Part shown: in pieces, positions 35,330-44,327 of the stretch
Layout: each line of letters opens with the position of its first letter
Numbering within the stretch: the stretch's first letter is position 1
Assembly (NCBI GenBank): GCA_963741755.1
Contig: CAVUJG010000001.1
Location: forward strand, 248,001-312,000
Source: Sva-07 sp963741755
Lineage (GTDB): Bacteria; Actinomycetota; Acidimicrobiia; Acidimicrobiales; Ilumatobacteraceae
DNA: 64,000 nucleotides
Direction of reading: 5' to 3'
Position numbers and translations under genes: made by a program
Notes under the pieces: model-generated
Seen by the model: only the letters and a program-made list of their open reading frames with translations
Database searches by the model: none
What the model was told of the DNA's origin: nothing

Positions 35330-36577
35330 ATGGCAGTCATCAACGACGAGGGGATCACCACGGGCGCGCACGAGCAGGATCTGCTCACGCGCGTCCGCGG
35401 GCTCGAGGACGTGATCCGGCGCGGCGGCGACGAAGCCCAGGAACTCCGACGTTGTCCGTCATCGGTCATCGACGCATTGGTCGATGCCGGCTTGTTCCGC
35501 TTCACGATCCCTCGTGAACTCGGCGGCGAGGACGCATCTGTCGGCGAGACGATCGAGGTGCTCGAAGCGATCTCGGCGATCGACGCCTCGGTCGGCTGGA
35601 ACGTCATGCTCGGCTCGGAGATCAACGCGATGGCGGCCGGCGGCATGGCGACGGAGGCGGCCGCCGAGGTCTACCTCGACAACCCGAACGTGATCATGTG
35701 CGGTGGCGGCGGCCCCGGCACCACACCATCGCGAGCAGTGGCTCAACCCGACGGCAGCTACCGGATCTGGGGCCACACCACGTTCATCAGCGGCTGCCAC
35801 AACGCCACATGGTGCTTCATGGTCGCTCCGATCTTCGACGGCGACGACATCAGGCTCACCAACGGCGCGCCGACGGTGAAGCTCTGGATGCTGCACCGCG
35901 ACGAGTGGGAGATCCTCGACACCTGGGACGTTGCCGGACTGCGCGGATCGGGCAGTCACGACGTCGTGACCGAGGGGGGCCTCGTCCCCGAACGATTCGC
36001 CGACATCGACCTCGTCACGGTGCCACCGCTGTACGAGAACCCCGTCTACCGCATCCCGGTGCCGTTGCGCCTCGCGTACAACAAGGCCGCCGTTGCGATC
36101 GGTGTGGCCCGCGGCGCGCTCGACGAGTTCGCCGTGCTCGCCAATGCGAAGACGCCGATGCTGTCGAGCACGCCCTTGCGCGACCGGCCGGTCGCTCAGT
36201 ACCGGATGGGTGAGGGCGAAGCGAACCTGCGTGCTGCCCGGGCGTTCCTGTTCGAGGCGATGGGGCAGGTCGAAGAAGAACTGTGGGCGGGCCGGGAGGC
36301 CCCGTCGGCCGAACGCACGCAGATCGCCCGGCTGGCGTGTACCCACGCGGCGAACGCCTCGATGCAGGTCGTCGACTCGATCCACAACGCGGCGGGCACG
36401 TCGGCGATGCGGATGGACAGCCCGCTCGAACGCAAGCTGCGCGACGCGCACGGCTGCGCAACGCACCGTTGGGTGGCACACCCGCTGTACGCGGAGCTCG
36501 GCAAGATCTTCCTCGGCCACGAGGCCCCAGCGGAATTCGCCGGCACCGGCGGACCGGCGCCCGCTCCCGGTCGCTGA
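35330..36577 (+). CDS. Acyl-CoA dehydrogenase-fold flavin-dependent monooxygenase-like protein
   Basis: 415 aa. N-terminal domain (IDALVDAGLFRFTIPRELGG) and C-terminal four-helix domain (PF08028-like, NASMQVVDSIHNAAGTSAMR) are those of group D flavin monooxygenases and their dehydrogenase relatives such as HsaA/PigA-like enzymes. HTTFISGCHNATWCFM replaces the usual GxKxWxSxA segment. ATG at 35330 has GGGGG 9 nt upstream; GTG two codons earlier is possible. First gene of a probable operon with two hotdog proteins. A role in ring or fatty-acyl hydroxylation is inference. Confidence 0.82.
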   Translation: MAVINDEGITTGAHEQDLLTRVRGLEDVIRRGGDEAQELRRCPSSVIDALVDAGLFRFTIPRELGGEDASVGETIEVLEAISAIDASVGWNVMLGSEINAMAAGGMATEAAAEVYLDNPNVIMCGGGGPGTTPSRAVAQPDGSYRIWGHTTFISGCHNATWCFMVAPIFDGDDIRLTNGAPTVKLWMLHRDEWEILDTWDVAGLRGSGSHDVVTEGGLVPERFADIDLVTVPPLYENPVYRIPVPLRLAYNKAAVAIGVARGALDEFAVLANAKTPMLSSTPLRDRPVAQYRMGEGEANLRAARAFLFEAMGQVEEELWAGREAPSAERTQIARLACTHAANASMQVVDSIHNAAGTSAMRMDSPLERKLRDAHGCATHRWVAHPLYAELGKIFLGHEAPAEFAGTGGPAPAPGR

Positions 36578-36584
36578 CCGCAGG

Positions 36585-37016
36585 ATGCTGAGCGAGGCCG
36601 AGCTGGAGTCGTTGGTCGGTCATCGGTTCGTCGGCGGTCGCTATCGCATCGAGCACTGGGAGAACTGGCTGCTCACCGACTGCACCGGCCGGGAGCCGCT
36701 CCCGGACGGCCTGGCCCATCCGATCGTGCTCTTCCACGTTCCGATCCTCGGCGTCGGCACGTCGATCGCCGAGTTGTTCGAGTTGGGTGGTGTCGCCGGG
36801 CCCGGTTCGGTCGGACTCGAGGGCTACGACTGGGAGTACATCCGACCGTTGCGTGAAGACGTCGAGTACCGGTTGGAGGGCGGCATCGTCACCGCCCGCC
36901 GCACGAGCGACGACACCGGCCGGGTGATCGACAAGTTCGCGTTCGAGATCACGCTGTTCGACGACGACGATCAGATCGCTGCCCGGGTGACCAACCACTG
37001 GGTGCTACGACGATGA
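36585..37016 (+). CDS. Hotdog-fold dehydratase-like protein (FAS1-like dehydratase type)
   Basis: 143 aa. The pattern GLEGYDWEYIRPLREDVEY, then GRVIDKFAFEITLFDDDDQIAARVTNHWVL matches N-terminal MaoC-like hotdog domains of two-part hydratases. It begins 7 nt after the preceding stop and overlaps the next hotdog gene by 4 bp (ATGA). The two probably form the heteromeric pair (substrate-cap half and catalytic half) seen in steroid- and fatty-acid-degrading actinobacteria. The catalytic Asp-His pair is not in this half. Confidence 0.65.
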   Translation: MLSEAELESLVGHRFVGGRYRIEHWENWLLTDCTGREPLPDGLAHPIVLFHVPILGVGTSIAELFELGGVAGPGSVGLEGYDWEYIRPLREDVEYRLEGGIVTARRTSDDTGRVIDKFAFEITLFDDDDQIAARVTNHWVLRR

Positions 37017-37462
37017 GCGATCTCGCCGGCATCGCAGTAGGCGACGAGATTCCCCCGTGGACGATGCCGCTCGTCGACCCTGCACGCATGCGCACGATGG
37101 CGGCGATCCTGCGCGACCCGTATCCGGTCCACTGGGACCGCGACGGCAATGCAGCGATCGGGCTTGCCGGACGGGTGATCAACCAGGGACCACTCAACCT
37201 CGGCTACGTGGTCAACATGTTGCTTGCATGGGCAGGCCCCTCGTGCGTCCGACGGCTGTCGGTGTCGTTCGGGCGGCCGGTGCTCGATGGCGACAGCGTC
37301 ACCGCTGGTGGACGAGTCACCGAGGTGTCGACGGTCGACGGCGAACGGCGCGCAACCTGCGAGGTGTGGCTCGACCGCGACGGCGAGCACGTCGTCACCG
37401 GAACCGCCGTCGTCGCCCTCACGCCTCCCCAACCCCGAAATTCGGAGCCGCCGTCGCGCTGA
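37013..37462 (+). CDS. MaoC-like hotdog hydratase/dehydratase
   Basis: 149 aa. Hydratase-type segment MRTMAAILRDPYPVHWDRD is where R-hydratases carry the catalytic Asp-x4-His, here D-P-Y-P-V-H, and AGRVINQGPLNLGYVVNML follows. Overlaps its partner by 4 bp. The last dozen residues (PPQPRNSEPPSR) are encoded by the left arm and loop of palindromic copy B, so the repeat has supplied the C-terminus and stop codon. Confidence 0.8.
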   Translation: MSDLAGIAVGDEIPPWTMPLVDPARMRTMAAILRDPYPVHWDRDGNAAIGLAGRVINQGPLNLGYVVNMLLAWAGPSCVRRLSVSFGRPVLDGDSVTAGGRVTEVSTVDGERRATCEVWLDRDGEHVVTGTAVVALTPPQPRNSEPPSR

Positions 37463-37489
37463 GCGCACGATTGGCTCCGAATTTGAGGG
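37433..37489. repeat. Dispersed palindromic element, copy B
   Basis: Arms of 17 bp, CCCCGAAATTCGGAGCC (37433-37449) and GGCTCCGAATTTGAGGG (37473-37489), 15 of 17 complementary. Measured from the shared arm core the loop (37449-37473) is 25 nt, as in copies A and C. It straddles the stop codon of the MaoC-like gene and lies just before the P450 promoter. A short CCCCAACCCC precedes it, as in copy A. Confidence 0.8.
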
Positions 37490-37511
37490 TGAAGCGAGGG
37501 TTGGGCGGACC

Positions 37512-37540
37512 TTGTCCGTGCTCAGTCGGGCGACTAGCTT
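37512..37540 (+). promoter_or_regulatory. Probable sigma-70-type promoter of the P450 gene
   Basis: TTGTCC (37512-37517) and TAGCTT (37535-37540) with a 17-bp spacer, 31 bp before the P450 start, leaving a leader of about 24 nt that contains GGGGGAG. It lies immediately after palindromic copy B, which could insulate it from the upstream operon. Confidence 0.45.
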
Positions 37541-37570
37541 CTCTGTCGAAGCGACCGAGGGGGAGAACAA

Positions 37571-38785
37571 ATGGCGTATGGGGCCGACCATGTGGAGATG
37601 CCACCAGTCGAGAACTGGGTGACCGACTGGGACTGGCTCGACGACCAGTGGGGTGAGAACGCGATCGAGATCTGGAACTCGGTGCGCGAGCAGTGTCCCG
37701 TGGCGACCACCGAGCGCTACGGACGCGCGTTCATGCCGGTCACCATGGAAGCCGTGGCCGCCGTCGCCAACGACACCGAGCACTTCTCGTCGATCTGGGT
37801 CAACGTGGGGCGACCCGACGCACCACGGCGTCCGGCGCCGCCGATCACCTCTGATCCACCGGACCATCACGGCCACCGACGCCTCCTGCTCCCGGCGTTC
37901 AGCCCCAAGCACGTCGCACCGCTCGAGGAGGACCTCCGCCAGTTCTGCCGCAAGCTCGTTGCCGATCTCGACGGCGCCGACACCGCCGACGCCGCAGCGC
38001 AGTTCGCGCAGCACATCCCGGTGCACGGCATCTGCAAGCTCACCGGGCTCCCCGAGGAAGACGCCGACCTGTTCCGCGACTGGATCCACCGCAACTTCCA
38101 GTTGGCACCTCGCGACAACAACGTGCGCCTGGCCGTGGGGGCGGAGATGCAGGAGTACGTCGACGGGTTGCTCAACGACCGCCTGGCGAACCCGCAAGAC
38201 GACATGTTGACCATGGTCGCCAACGCCGAGATCGACGGCGAGCCGGTCGACTGGCCGCTCAAGGTCGGCTACATCAACCTGCTGATCATCGCCGGCATCG
38301 ACACGACGTGGAGCGCAATCGGGTCCGGCCTGTGGCACTTCGCCCAACACCCCGATCAAGTCGAGCGCCTCGTTGCGGTCGACGACGACGACATGCTGTG
38401 GACCACCGCCACCGAGGAAGTGTTGCGCTACTACGCGCCAGTCACGATGGCGCGCAAGGTGATCGGCGAGACCGAGATCGGCGGGTGCCCGGTCCATCCC
38501 GGCGATCAGATGCTGCTCACGTTCCCCGCCGCAAATCACGACCCGGCCGCCTTCGAGAACCCCGACGTCTTCGACATGGACCGGCTCAACAACCGCCACG
38601 TCGCGTTCGGTCTCGGCATCCACCGCTGCGTCGGCTCGAACCTCGCCCGCCTCGAATGCACCGTGGCGTTCCAGGAGTGGCTGCGGGCGTTCCCGCACTA
38701 CTCGCTCGACACGAGCAAGCCGACGAAGTGGGCCAACGGGCAGGTCCGCGGTCCGCGCACCCTTCCGGTCATACTCAATCGGTGA
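37571..38785 (+). CDS. Cytochrome P450 (CYP125/142-like region of family)
   Basis: 404 aa. I-helix AGIDTTWSAI, K-helix EEVLR, haem loop FGLGIHRCVG with Cys near 353, and SDPPDHHGHRRLL with the haem-propionate His. The sequence has the general look of actinobacterial class I P450s acting on lipids or terpenoids; the subfamily is not certain. Strong ribosome site before ATG. Its position between hotdog proteins and a TetR regulator suggests a catabolic cluster. Confidence 0.92.
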   Translation: MAYGADHVEMPPVENWVTDWDWLDDQWGENAIEIWNSVREQCPVATTERYGRAFMPVTMEAVAAVANDTEHFSSIWVNVGRPDAPRRPAPPITSDPPDHHGHRRLLLPAFSPKHVAPLEEDLRQFCRKLVADLDGADTADAAAQFAQHIPVHGICKLTGLPEEDADLFRDWIHRNFQLAPRDNNVRLAVGAEMQEYVDGLLNDRLANPQDDMLTMVANAEIDGEPVDWPLKVGYINLLIIAGIDTTWSAIGSGLWHFAQHPDQVERLVAVDDDDMLWTTATEEVLRYYAPVTMARKVIGETEIGGCPVHPGDQMLLTFPAANHDPAAFENPDVFDMDRLNNRHVAFGLGIHRCVGSNLARLECTVAFQEWLRAFPHYSLDTSKPTKWANGQVRGPRTLPVILNR

Positions 38786-38812
38786 CCCACCGATCGACGA
38801 CGTCGCTGCACG

Positions 38813-39406
38813 ATGGCTGAGGCCGACAAGCCGGCCGGCCGCGACGCCGTGATGGCGGCCTTGGTCGAGGCGACGAGCGAGCTGATCCTCGAGCGGGGCG
38901 TCACGATGTCGGTGCGAGACATCGCGCAACGAGCAGGCGTCAACCACGGCCTCGTCCACACCTATTTCGGCAGCAAGGAGGCCTTGCTCTCGGCGGCATT
39001 CGGCGACATCGTCGCTCGCGCCGCCGCGGAGCTCGACGAGAGCGGGTTCCCTCCAGCGGACCTCGCGTTCCGTCGAGGCGGCGAACTGACTCGGGCTCTG
39101 GCCCGAGTGATGCTCGACGTGCCGGGCGACCCGTATCCGAGCCACCCGATCCTGCCGTCGTGGCGGGCCGCACTGGAGACCACACGCCCGGATGCGAGCG
39201 CTGCCGAACTCGACGAGGCGGTCATCGTCGCAACCACGCTCGGATTGGGCTGGGCGCTGTTCGCGGAACACCTCTGCGAGATCCTCGACGTCGACCACGA
39301 ACGGCGCGACGCGATCGAGCGACGTGTGCTGGCACTCGTCTCGGACATCGGCGGCATTCCGACGTCGGACTGCTCGGCCTCCTCGCCGGATCCGTCGTCC
39401 GATTAG
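38813..39406 (+). CDS. TetR family transcriptional regulator
   Basis: 197 aa. The N-terminal DNA-binding domain is clear: TSELILERGVTMSVRDIAQR, then AGVNHGLVHTYFGSKEALL (about 22-65). The C-terminal ligand domain is divergent. It starts 28 nt after the P450 gene in the same direction. Likely represses the surrounding cluster, perhaps through the site at 35273. Confidence 0.9.
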   Translation: MAEADKPAGRDAVMAALVEATSELILERGVTMSVRDIAQRAGVNHGLVHTYFGSKEALLSAAFGDIVARAAAELDESGFPPADLAFRRGGELTRALARVMLDVPGDPYPSHPILPSWRAALETTRPDASAAELDEAVIVATTLGLGWALFAEHLCEILDVDHERRDAIERRVLALVSDIGGIPTSDCSASSPDPSSD

Positions 39407-39431
39407 CGTCGAGCGGGGAGAAGGGGGACCC

Positions 39432-41789
39432 GTGACGAACACGCACGCGCCGAGAAGTGAACAACCACTCGAGAACGCCGATGGCTTGACCGAACTGATC
39501 GTGGCCGCGGTGACCGAGGCCTGCGACCCGTTCACCGACACCACGATCGCGGACGCCATCTTGCGAGTCCCGGCGGCCGATCTCTCGATCTTCATGCACG
39601 CACGCTTCGATCCGGACGGCCACTACACCATCTTGACCACCGGCTTGCCCGCCTCACCCGGTGCTGCGTCGGGCCGAATCGTCACCAGCGCGGAGGCCGC
39701 CGTCGAGGCTGCGGATCGCGGCCTGGACGTGATCCTCGTGCGCACCGAGACCACGCCTGACGACGTGCTCGGCATGCAGTCGGCTCGTGGCATCCTCACC
39801 GCTCGCGGCGGTCTGGCCAGCCATGCCGCCGTGGTCGCCCGCGGCTGGGGCATCCCCGCAGTCGTGGGCGCCGGCGACGTCGTCGTGGTCGATGGCGGCA
39901 TCCGCATCGGCGCCGACTTCCACGCCGAGGGAACCGAGATCTCCATCGACGGACGGACCGGGAACGTGATCGAAGGTGCCGTCGTCGCCTCGACACGATC
40001 GGCGCCCCCAGAACTCGAGACGCTGTTGCGATGGGCCGACCTGATCCGGTCCGGCCGGGTCGGCGTGCGCGCCAATGCCGACACCGCCGACGATGCTGCG
40101 CACGCTCGCCACCTCGGCGCCGAGGGCATCGGACTGTGTCGTACGGAGCACATGTTCCTCGCCGAGCAACGGCTCCGTCTGGTCCGGCGCCTGATTCTCA
40201 GCGACGACCCGACCCACGAACGCGAAATCCTGCACGAACTCGACATCGTGCAACAGGCCGACTTCGCGTCGATCATCGCTGCGATGGATGGCCTGCCCGT
40301 GACGGTGCGGCTGCTCGACCCGCCGCTGCACGAGTTCCTTCCCGACTACGAGCGCCTCGTGGTCGCCGAGGCAACCGGCGGGCTCGACGACGAGTCACGC
40401 GCCGAACTCGCCGCCGTTCGTCGGTTGCGCGAGGCCAACCCGATGATCGGGACGCGTGGTGTCCGGCTCGGTGTGGTCAAGCCCGGGGTGTACCAGATGC
40501 AGGTCAGAGCCTTGGCCCGCGCCGTCGGCGAGGCACTGGCGGCCGGACGCGACCCCAAGGTCGAGATCATGATCCCGCTGGTGATGGGCGCCAACGAACT
40601 CGCCATGGCGCGAGGCTGGGTGCTGGAGGCGCTCGACGACGCCGGGGTCGCCGACTTCGAGGCCGTCAGCATCGGCGCGATGGTCGAGACACCGCGCGCC
40701 GCACTGGTGGCCGCCGAGCTGAGCGCGCATGCCGACTTCTTCTCGTTCGGTACCAACGACCTCACGCAGCTCACGTTCGCCTTCAGCCGCGACGACGTCG
40801 AAGTCCGTCTGCTGCCGGCGTACCTCGAAGCGGGCGTGCTCCCCTTCAATCCGTTCGAGCAACTCGACCAGGACGGTGTCGGCCGTCTGATCGAGATGAC
40901 GTGCACCGACGCTCGTGCAGTCAAGCCCGAGATCAAGATCGGAATCTGCGGCGAGCAGGCAGGTGACCCGGCCTCGGCACGATTCCTCGTCGACGCCGGC
41001 GTCGACTACGTGAGCTGTTCGCCGTACCGCGTACCGATCGCGCGCCTCGCCGTGGCCCAGGCACTCCTCGACGCCGGCCGTGTCCCCCGCACCGAGATCG
41101 AACGGCTCACCGCCGACGTTGCCGACGACCACGCAGCGCCGCGCGGTGCGGCGACGGCGCCAAGCGCTGCGGGCGAGATGAACGACGACGAGGCGCGGTT
41201 CCTCGTGCTGCATGCACTGCGGATCAAGGGGTTCAGTACGGCGGCGACGGTTGCCGAATTGTCGACGGTCGACGCCGACCGGACTGCGACGATCCTGAAC
41301 GAACTCGCCGACAGTGGACACACCAAGTTCTTCGAGGCCCGCGAGCTGTGGCAGCTCACACCCGAGGGCAAGGAGCGTCACGCTGCCGAGATCGTCGATG
41401 CGGCCGCCGCGCACTGCACCGGGCTCCGAGCGCACTACGAACCGTTCCTCGAACTCAACACCGAACTGAAGGAACTGTGCACGGCGTGGCAGACCCGCGG
41501 CGCCGAGCCGAACGACCACACCGATGCCGCCTACGACGCCGAGCGGCTCAGCGAACTCGACCAGTTCAACGAGCGTTGCGCACCAGTGCTCGACGGGTTC
41601 GCCGAGGTGGTCCCCCGGTTTGCGGCGTATCGCCACCGGCTCACGGGAGCGACCGCCCGCGCCGTGCACGGCGAGACGAAGATGTTCACCGGCGTGATGT
41701 GCGGATCGTTCCACGACATCTGGATGGAGCTCCACGAGGACCTGATCCAGCTGCTCAGCATCGACCGCAACGCCGAAGGCAGCTACTGA
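39432..41789 (+). CDS. PEP-utilising enzyme (pyruvate phosphate dikinase-like) lacking the ATP-grasp domain
   Basis: 785 aa from GTG 39432. The swivelling phosphohistidine domain (GGLASHAAVVARGWGIPAVVG, His near residue 133) and the PEP/pyruvate TIM barrel (EGIGLCRTEHMFL, FFSFGTNDLTQLTFAFSRDD, catalytic Cys in GICGEQAGDP) are intact. The ~340-residue N-terminal ATP-grasp domain of PPDK is missing; only ~70 unrelated residues precede the His domain. A C-terminal ~200-residue extension with a winged-helix look (LHALRIKGFSTAATVAELS) is fused. It may work with a separate nucleotide-binding protein or use another phosphoryl donor. Confidence 0.82.
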   Translation: MTNTHAPRSEQPLENADGLTELIVAAVTEACDPFTDTTIADAILRVPAADLSIFMHARFDPDGHYTILTTGLPASPGAASGRIVTSAEAAVEAADRGLDVILVRTETTPDDVLGMQSARGILTARGGLASHAAVVARGWGIPAVVGAGDVVVVDGGIRIGADFHAEGTEISIDGRTGNVIEGAVVASTRSAPPELETLLRWADLIRSGRVGVRANADTADDAAHARHLGAEGIGLCRTEHMFLAEQRLRLVRRLILSDDPTHEREILHELDIVQQADFASIIAAMDGLPVTVRLLDPPLHEFLPDYERLVVAEATGGLDDESRAELAAVRRLREANPMIGTRGVRLGVVKPGVYQMQVRALARAVGEALAAGRDPKVEIMIPLVMGANELAMARGWVLEALDDAGVADFEAVSIGAMVETPRAALVAAELSAHADFFSFGTNDLTQLTFAFSRDDVEVRLLPAYLEAGVLPFNPFEQLDQDGVGRLIEMTCTDARAVKPEIKIGICGEQAGDPASARFLVDAGVDYVSCSPYRVPIARLAVAQALLDAGRVPRTEIERLTADVADDHAAPRGAATAPSAAGEMNDDEARFLVLHALRIKGFSTAATVAELSTVDADRTATILNELADSGHTKFFEARELWQLTPEGKERHAAEIVDAAAAHCTGLRAHYEPFLELNTELKELCTAWQTRGAEPNDHTDAAYDAERLSELDQFNERCAPVLDGFAEVVPRFAAYRHRLTGATARAVHGETKMFTGVMCGSFHDIWMELHEDLIQLLSIDRNAEGSY

Positions 41790-41806
41790 CGCACCGCACG
41801 CACTCG

Positions 41807-41914
41807 CCTCACCGATGAGCGAAACGACCGCATACGGCGAGTTCGCTCATCGCAGCCGCCGCGCGACCCCTCACCGATGAGCGAAACGACCGCATACGGC
41901 GGGTTCGCTCATCG
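41807..41914. repeat. Tandem pair of identical hairpins between convergent genes
   Basis: Two 46-nt units (41807-41852 and 41869-41914) differing at one base, period 62. Each has 11-bp arms CGATGAGCGAA / TTCGCTCATCG around an 18-nt loop containing CCGCATACGG. The second unit's right arm includes the stop codon (41909-41911) of the P-type ATPase. They could end transcription from both sides, but there is no T tract. Confidence 0.85.
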
Positions 41915-44254
41915 CTGGGTTCGGGTCGGGATCACCAGCGGGATCGCGACGATCAGCAGCCCGGCCACCGCCACGGCGATCGCGGAGTAGAACCAGGCCG
42001 GATCCCAGAACAACTCGAGCTCGAAGTAGTTGCGGAGCCATGGCACGGCGAATACCACGAGATAGCCGGCGCCCATCGCGAGCACGAGTCCCAGTTTCCA
42101 CGTCCGCAGCGGCCGGCTCGCCACCGCCAACACGACGAGACCGATCGCCAACAAGGTCACGGTGGCCAGCGTGCGGGACTCGTCGAGACCGATGTCGGCG
42201 ATGTGGAGCGAGGCCTCGTAGGCAGCCAGCGTCGCGGACCCGGCGATCACTCCAGCAGGGATCGAGAACCACAGGACACGGCGCAGGAACCCCGGCCGGA
42301 TCAGGTCGACCTCCGGTGCGAGCGCGAGGAAGAACCCCGGAACTCCGATGCTGAACGTCCCGATCAACGTCAGCTGGCGCGGCAGGAACGGGAACGGGCT
42401 GTTCAACAATCCGACCGCGAACGTGAGCAGCACGGCGTAGGCCGCCTTGGTGACGAACAGGTTGGAGACCCGCTCGATGTTGTTGATGACCTTGCGACCC
42501 TCGTTCACCACCGTCGGCAGACTCGAGAACGCGTTGTCGGTCAGCACGAGGTCGGCAACGGCCTTGGTGGCCTCGCTGCCCGAACCCATCGAGATGCCGA
42601 GGTCGGCGTCCTTCAGCGCGAGCACATCGTTGACGCCGTCGCCGGTCATCGCCACGACATGACCGCGAGACTGGAGCGCGCGCACCATCGCCTGCTTCTG
42701 CTGCGGTTTGACCCGGCCGAACACCGTGCCGGCGTCCATCGCCGAGGCGAGTTCGTCGAGGTCGCTCGGCAACTCGCGAGCGTCGACAGGTGAGCCGGCG
42801 ATGGTCAGACCTGCTCGATCGGCGATCGCTGCCACCGTGTCCTGGTTGTCGCCGGAGATCACCTTGAGGGTCACGTCCTGCTCGGCGAAGTAGGCCAGGA
42901 TCTCCGACGCATCGGGTCGGATCTCGTCTTCGAGTTCGACGATCGCGAGCGTCCTCGATCCGTCGGGCAGACGATCGCCATCGGGACCGTCGGGGGACGT
43001 CACCACCGCGAGCAGCCGCTTGCCTCCGGAACTCAAGTGCTCGACGAGATCGCGGGCGGGATCGTCGGCGGCGAGCAGGAAGTCGGGCGCTCCCAGGTAG
43101 AGCCACCCGCGGTCGACGAACGACGCCGCCGACCACTTGCGTTCGCTGTCGAATGGCTCGACACGATCGACCTCCCAGGTCGTGTCCGTTCCGACCGCCG
43201 CAACGATCGCCGCCATCGACGCGTTCGGGTCACGATCGGACGATGCGAGCGCAACGAGGCCGTCGCGGACCTCGTCGTCGGTGCGGCCCACCGCCGCGTG
43301 GGCGGCGGCAAACGTGATCTCGCCGGTCGTGATCGTGCCCGTCTTGTCGAGGCACAGCACGTCGACCCGGGCGAGCACTTCGACGGTCGAGAGCTGTTTG
43401 GCGAGCGCGTTGCGGCGAGCGAGCGCCACGATGCCCGCCATGAACGACAAGCTGGTGAGCAGCACCAAGCCGTCGGGCACCATTGCGACGGCGGCGGCCA
43501 CGGTGCCGAGCAGTGCGTCCTGCCAGTTGTCTTCGGCACTGAGCAGATTGACGAACAGGAAGATCGATGCGATCGGAATGATCACGGTGAGCCACCGCAG
43601 GATGAGGTCGATGCCTTGACGAAGCTGCGACTGCGCCGCGGCGAACTGTTTCGCCTCGGTGGCCAGCGAGCTCGCATAGCTGTCGGCGCCCACCGCGGCC
43701 GCCCGGATGCGCCCGTTGCCGGCCACCACGAAACTGCCTGACATCACAGCGTCGCCCACGGCCTTGGCGACGGGCAACGACTCGCCGGTGAGCATCGATT
43801 CGTCGAGGCGGAGGCCGGTGGCCTCGAGCACCTCACCGTCGACCGCAACCTGTCCGCCGAGGCGCAGTTCGACCACGTCGTCGAGGACGATCTCGTCGGA
43901 GGGAATCTCGGCGGTAGCGCCATCGCGGAGCACCGTGGCCCGCGGTTCGGTGACCACCTCGAGGCGCTGCAATTCGCGCCGGGCTCGGACCTCCTGCACG
44001 ACACCGATCACGGAGTTCGACACCACGACGCCGACGAAGAGTGCGTCTTTCGGATTGCCCGACACGAGCACCAGCACGAAGAGCGTGAGCATGATCGCGT
44101 TCACGACGGTGAAGACGTTGGCCGCCACGATCTGGCCGAACGAACGCCCGGGCGGCTCCGGAGTCACGTTGACCTGCCCGGCAGCGACTCGCTCGGCGAC
44201 GTCGGCCGCCGTCAGCCCGAGCTCAGCGGTGACATCAGCTCGCGGCGTGTCCAT
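41909..44254 (-). CDS. P-type cation-translocating ATPase (CtpE-like)
   Basis: 781 aa. Phosphorylation motif DKTGTITTG, nucleotide-domain and hinge motifs TGDGVND, TGES, and M4 motif MVPDGLVLLTS are visible; eight to ten hydrophobic helices. The VPDGL ion-site sequence and overall length fit the CtpE/MgtA-like group rather than heavy-metal pumps; mycobacterial CtpE takes up calcium. There is no N-terminal metal-binding domain. ATG at 44254. Its 3' end runs into the tandem hairpins. Confidence 0.88.
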   Translation of the reverse strand: MDTPRADVTAELGLTAADVAERVAAGQVNVTPEPPGRSFGQIVAANVFTVVNAIMLTLFVLVLVSGNPKDALFVGVVVSNSVIGVVQEVRARRELQRLEVVTEPRATVLRDGATAEIPSDEIVLDDVVELRLGGQVAVDGEVLEATGLRLDESMLTGESLPVAKAVGDAVMSGSFVVAGNGRIRAAAVGADSYASSLATEAKQFAAAQSQLRQGIDLILRWLTVIIPIASIFLFVNLLSAEDNWQDALLGTVAAAVAMVPDGLVLLTSLSFMAGIVALARRNALAKQLSTVEVLARVDVLCLDKTGTITTGEITFAAAHAAVGRTDDEVRDGLVALASSDRDPNASMAAIVAAVGTDTTWEVDRVEPFDSERKWSAASFVDRGWLYLGAPDFLLAADDPARDLVEHLSSGGKRLLAVVTSPDGPDGDRLPDGSRTLAIVELEDEIRPDASEILAYFAEQDVTLKVISGDNQDTVAAIADRAGLTIAGSPVDARELPSDLDELASAMDAGTVFGRVKPQQKQAMVRALQSRGHVVAMTGDGVNDVLALKDADLGISMGSGSEATKAVADLVLTDNAFSSLPTVVNEGRKVINNIERVSNLFVTKAAYAVLLTFAVGLLNSPFPFLPRQLTLIGTFSIGVPGFFLALAPEVDLIRPGFLRRVLWFSIPAGVIAGSATLAAYEASLHIADIGLDESRTLATVTLLAIGLVVLAVASRPLRTWKLGLVLAMGAGYLVVFAVPWLRNYFELELFWDPAWFYSAIAVAVAGLLIVAIPLVIPTRTQR

Positions 44255-44327
44255 CTCGACAGGCAGCGTAAATGAAACGCATCCGGGACCGCCCCTCTCA
44301 CCTTCGAAACCCTGATTCACTGGAGGC

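Noticed and set aside
41807..41914. Two repeats with spacer as a minimal CRISPR array
   Set aside because: Only two units, a 16-nt gap, strong inverted symmetry, overlap with a stop codon, and no cas genes.
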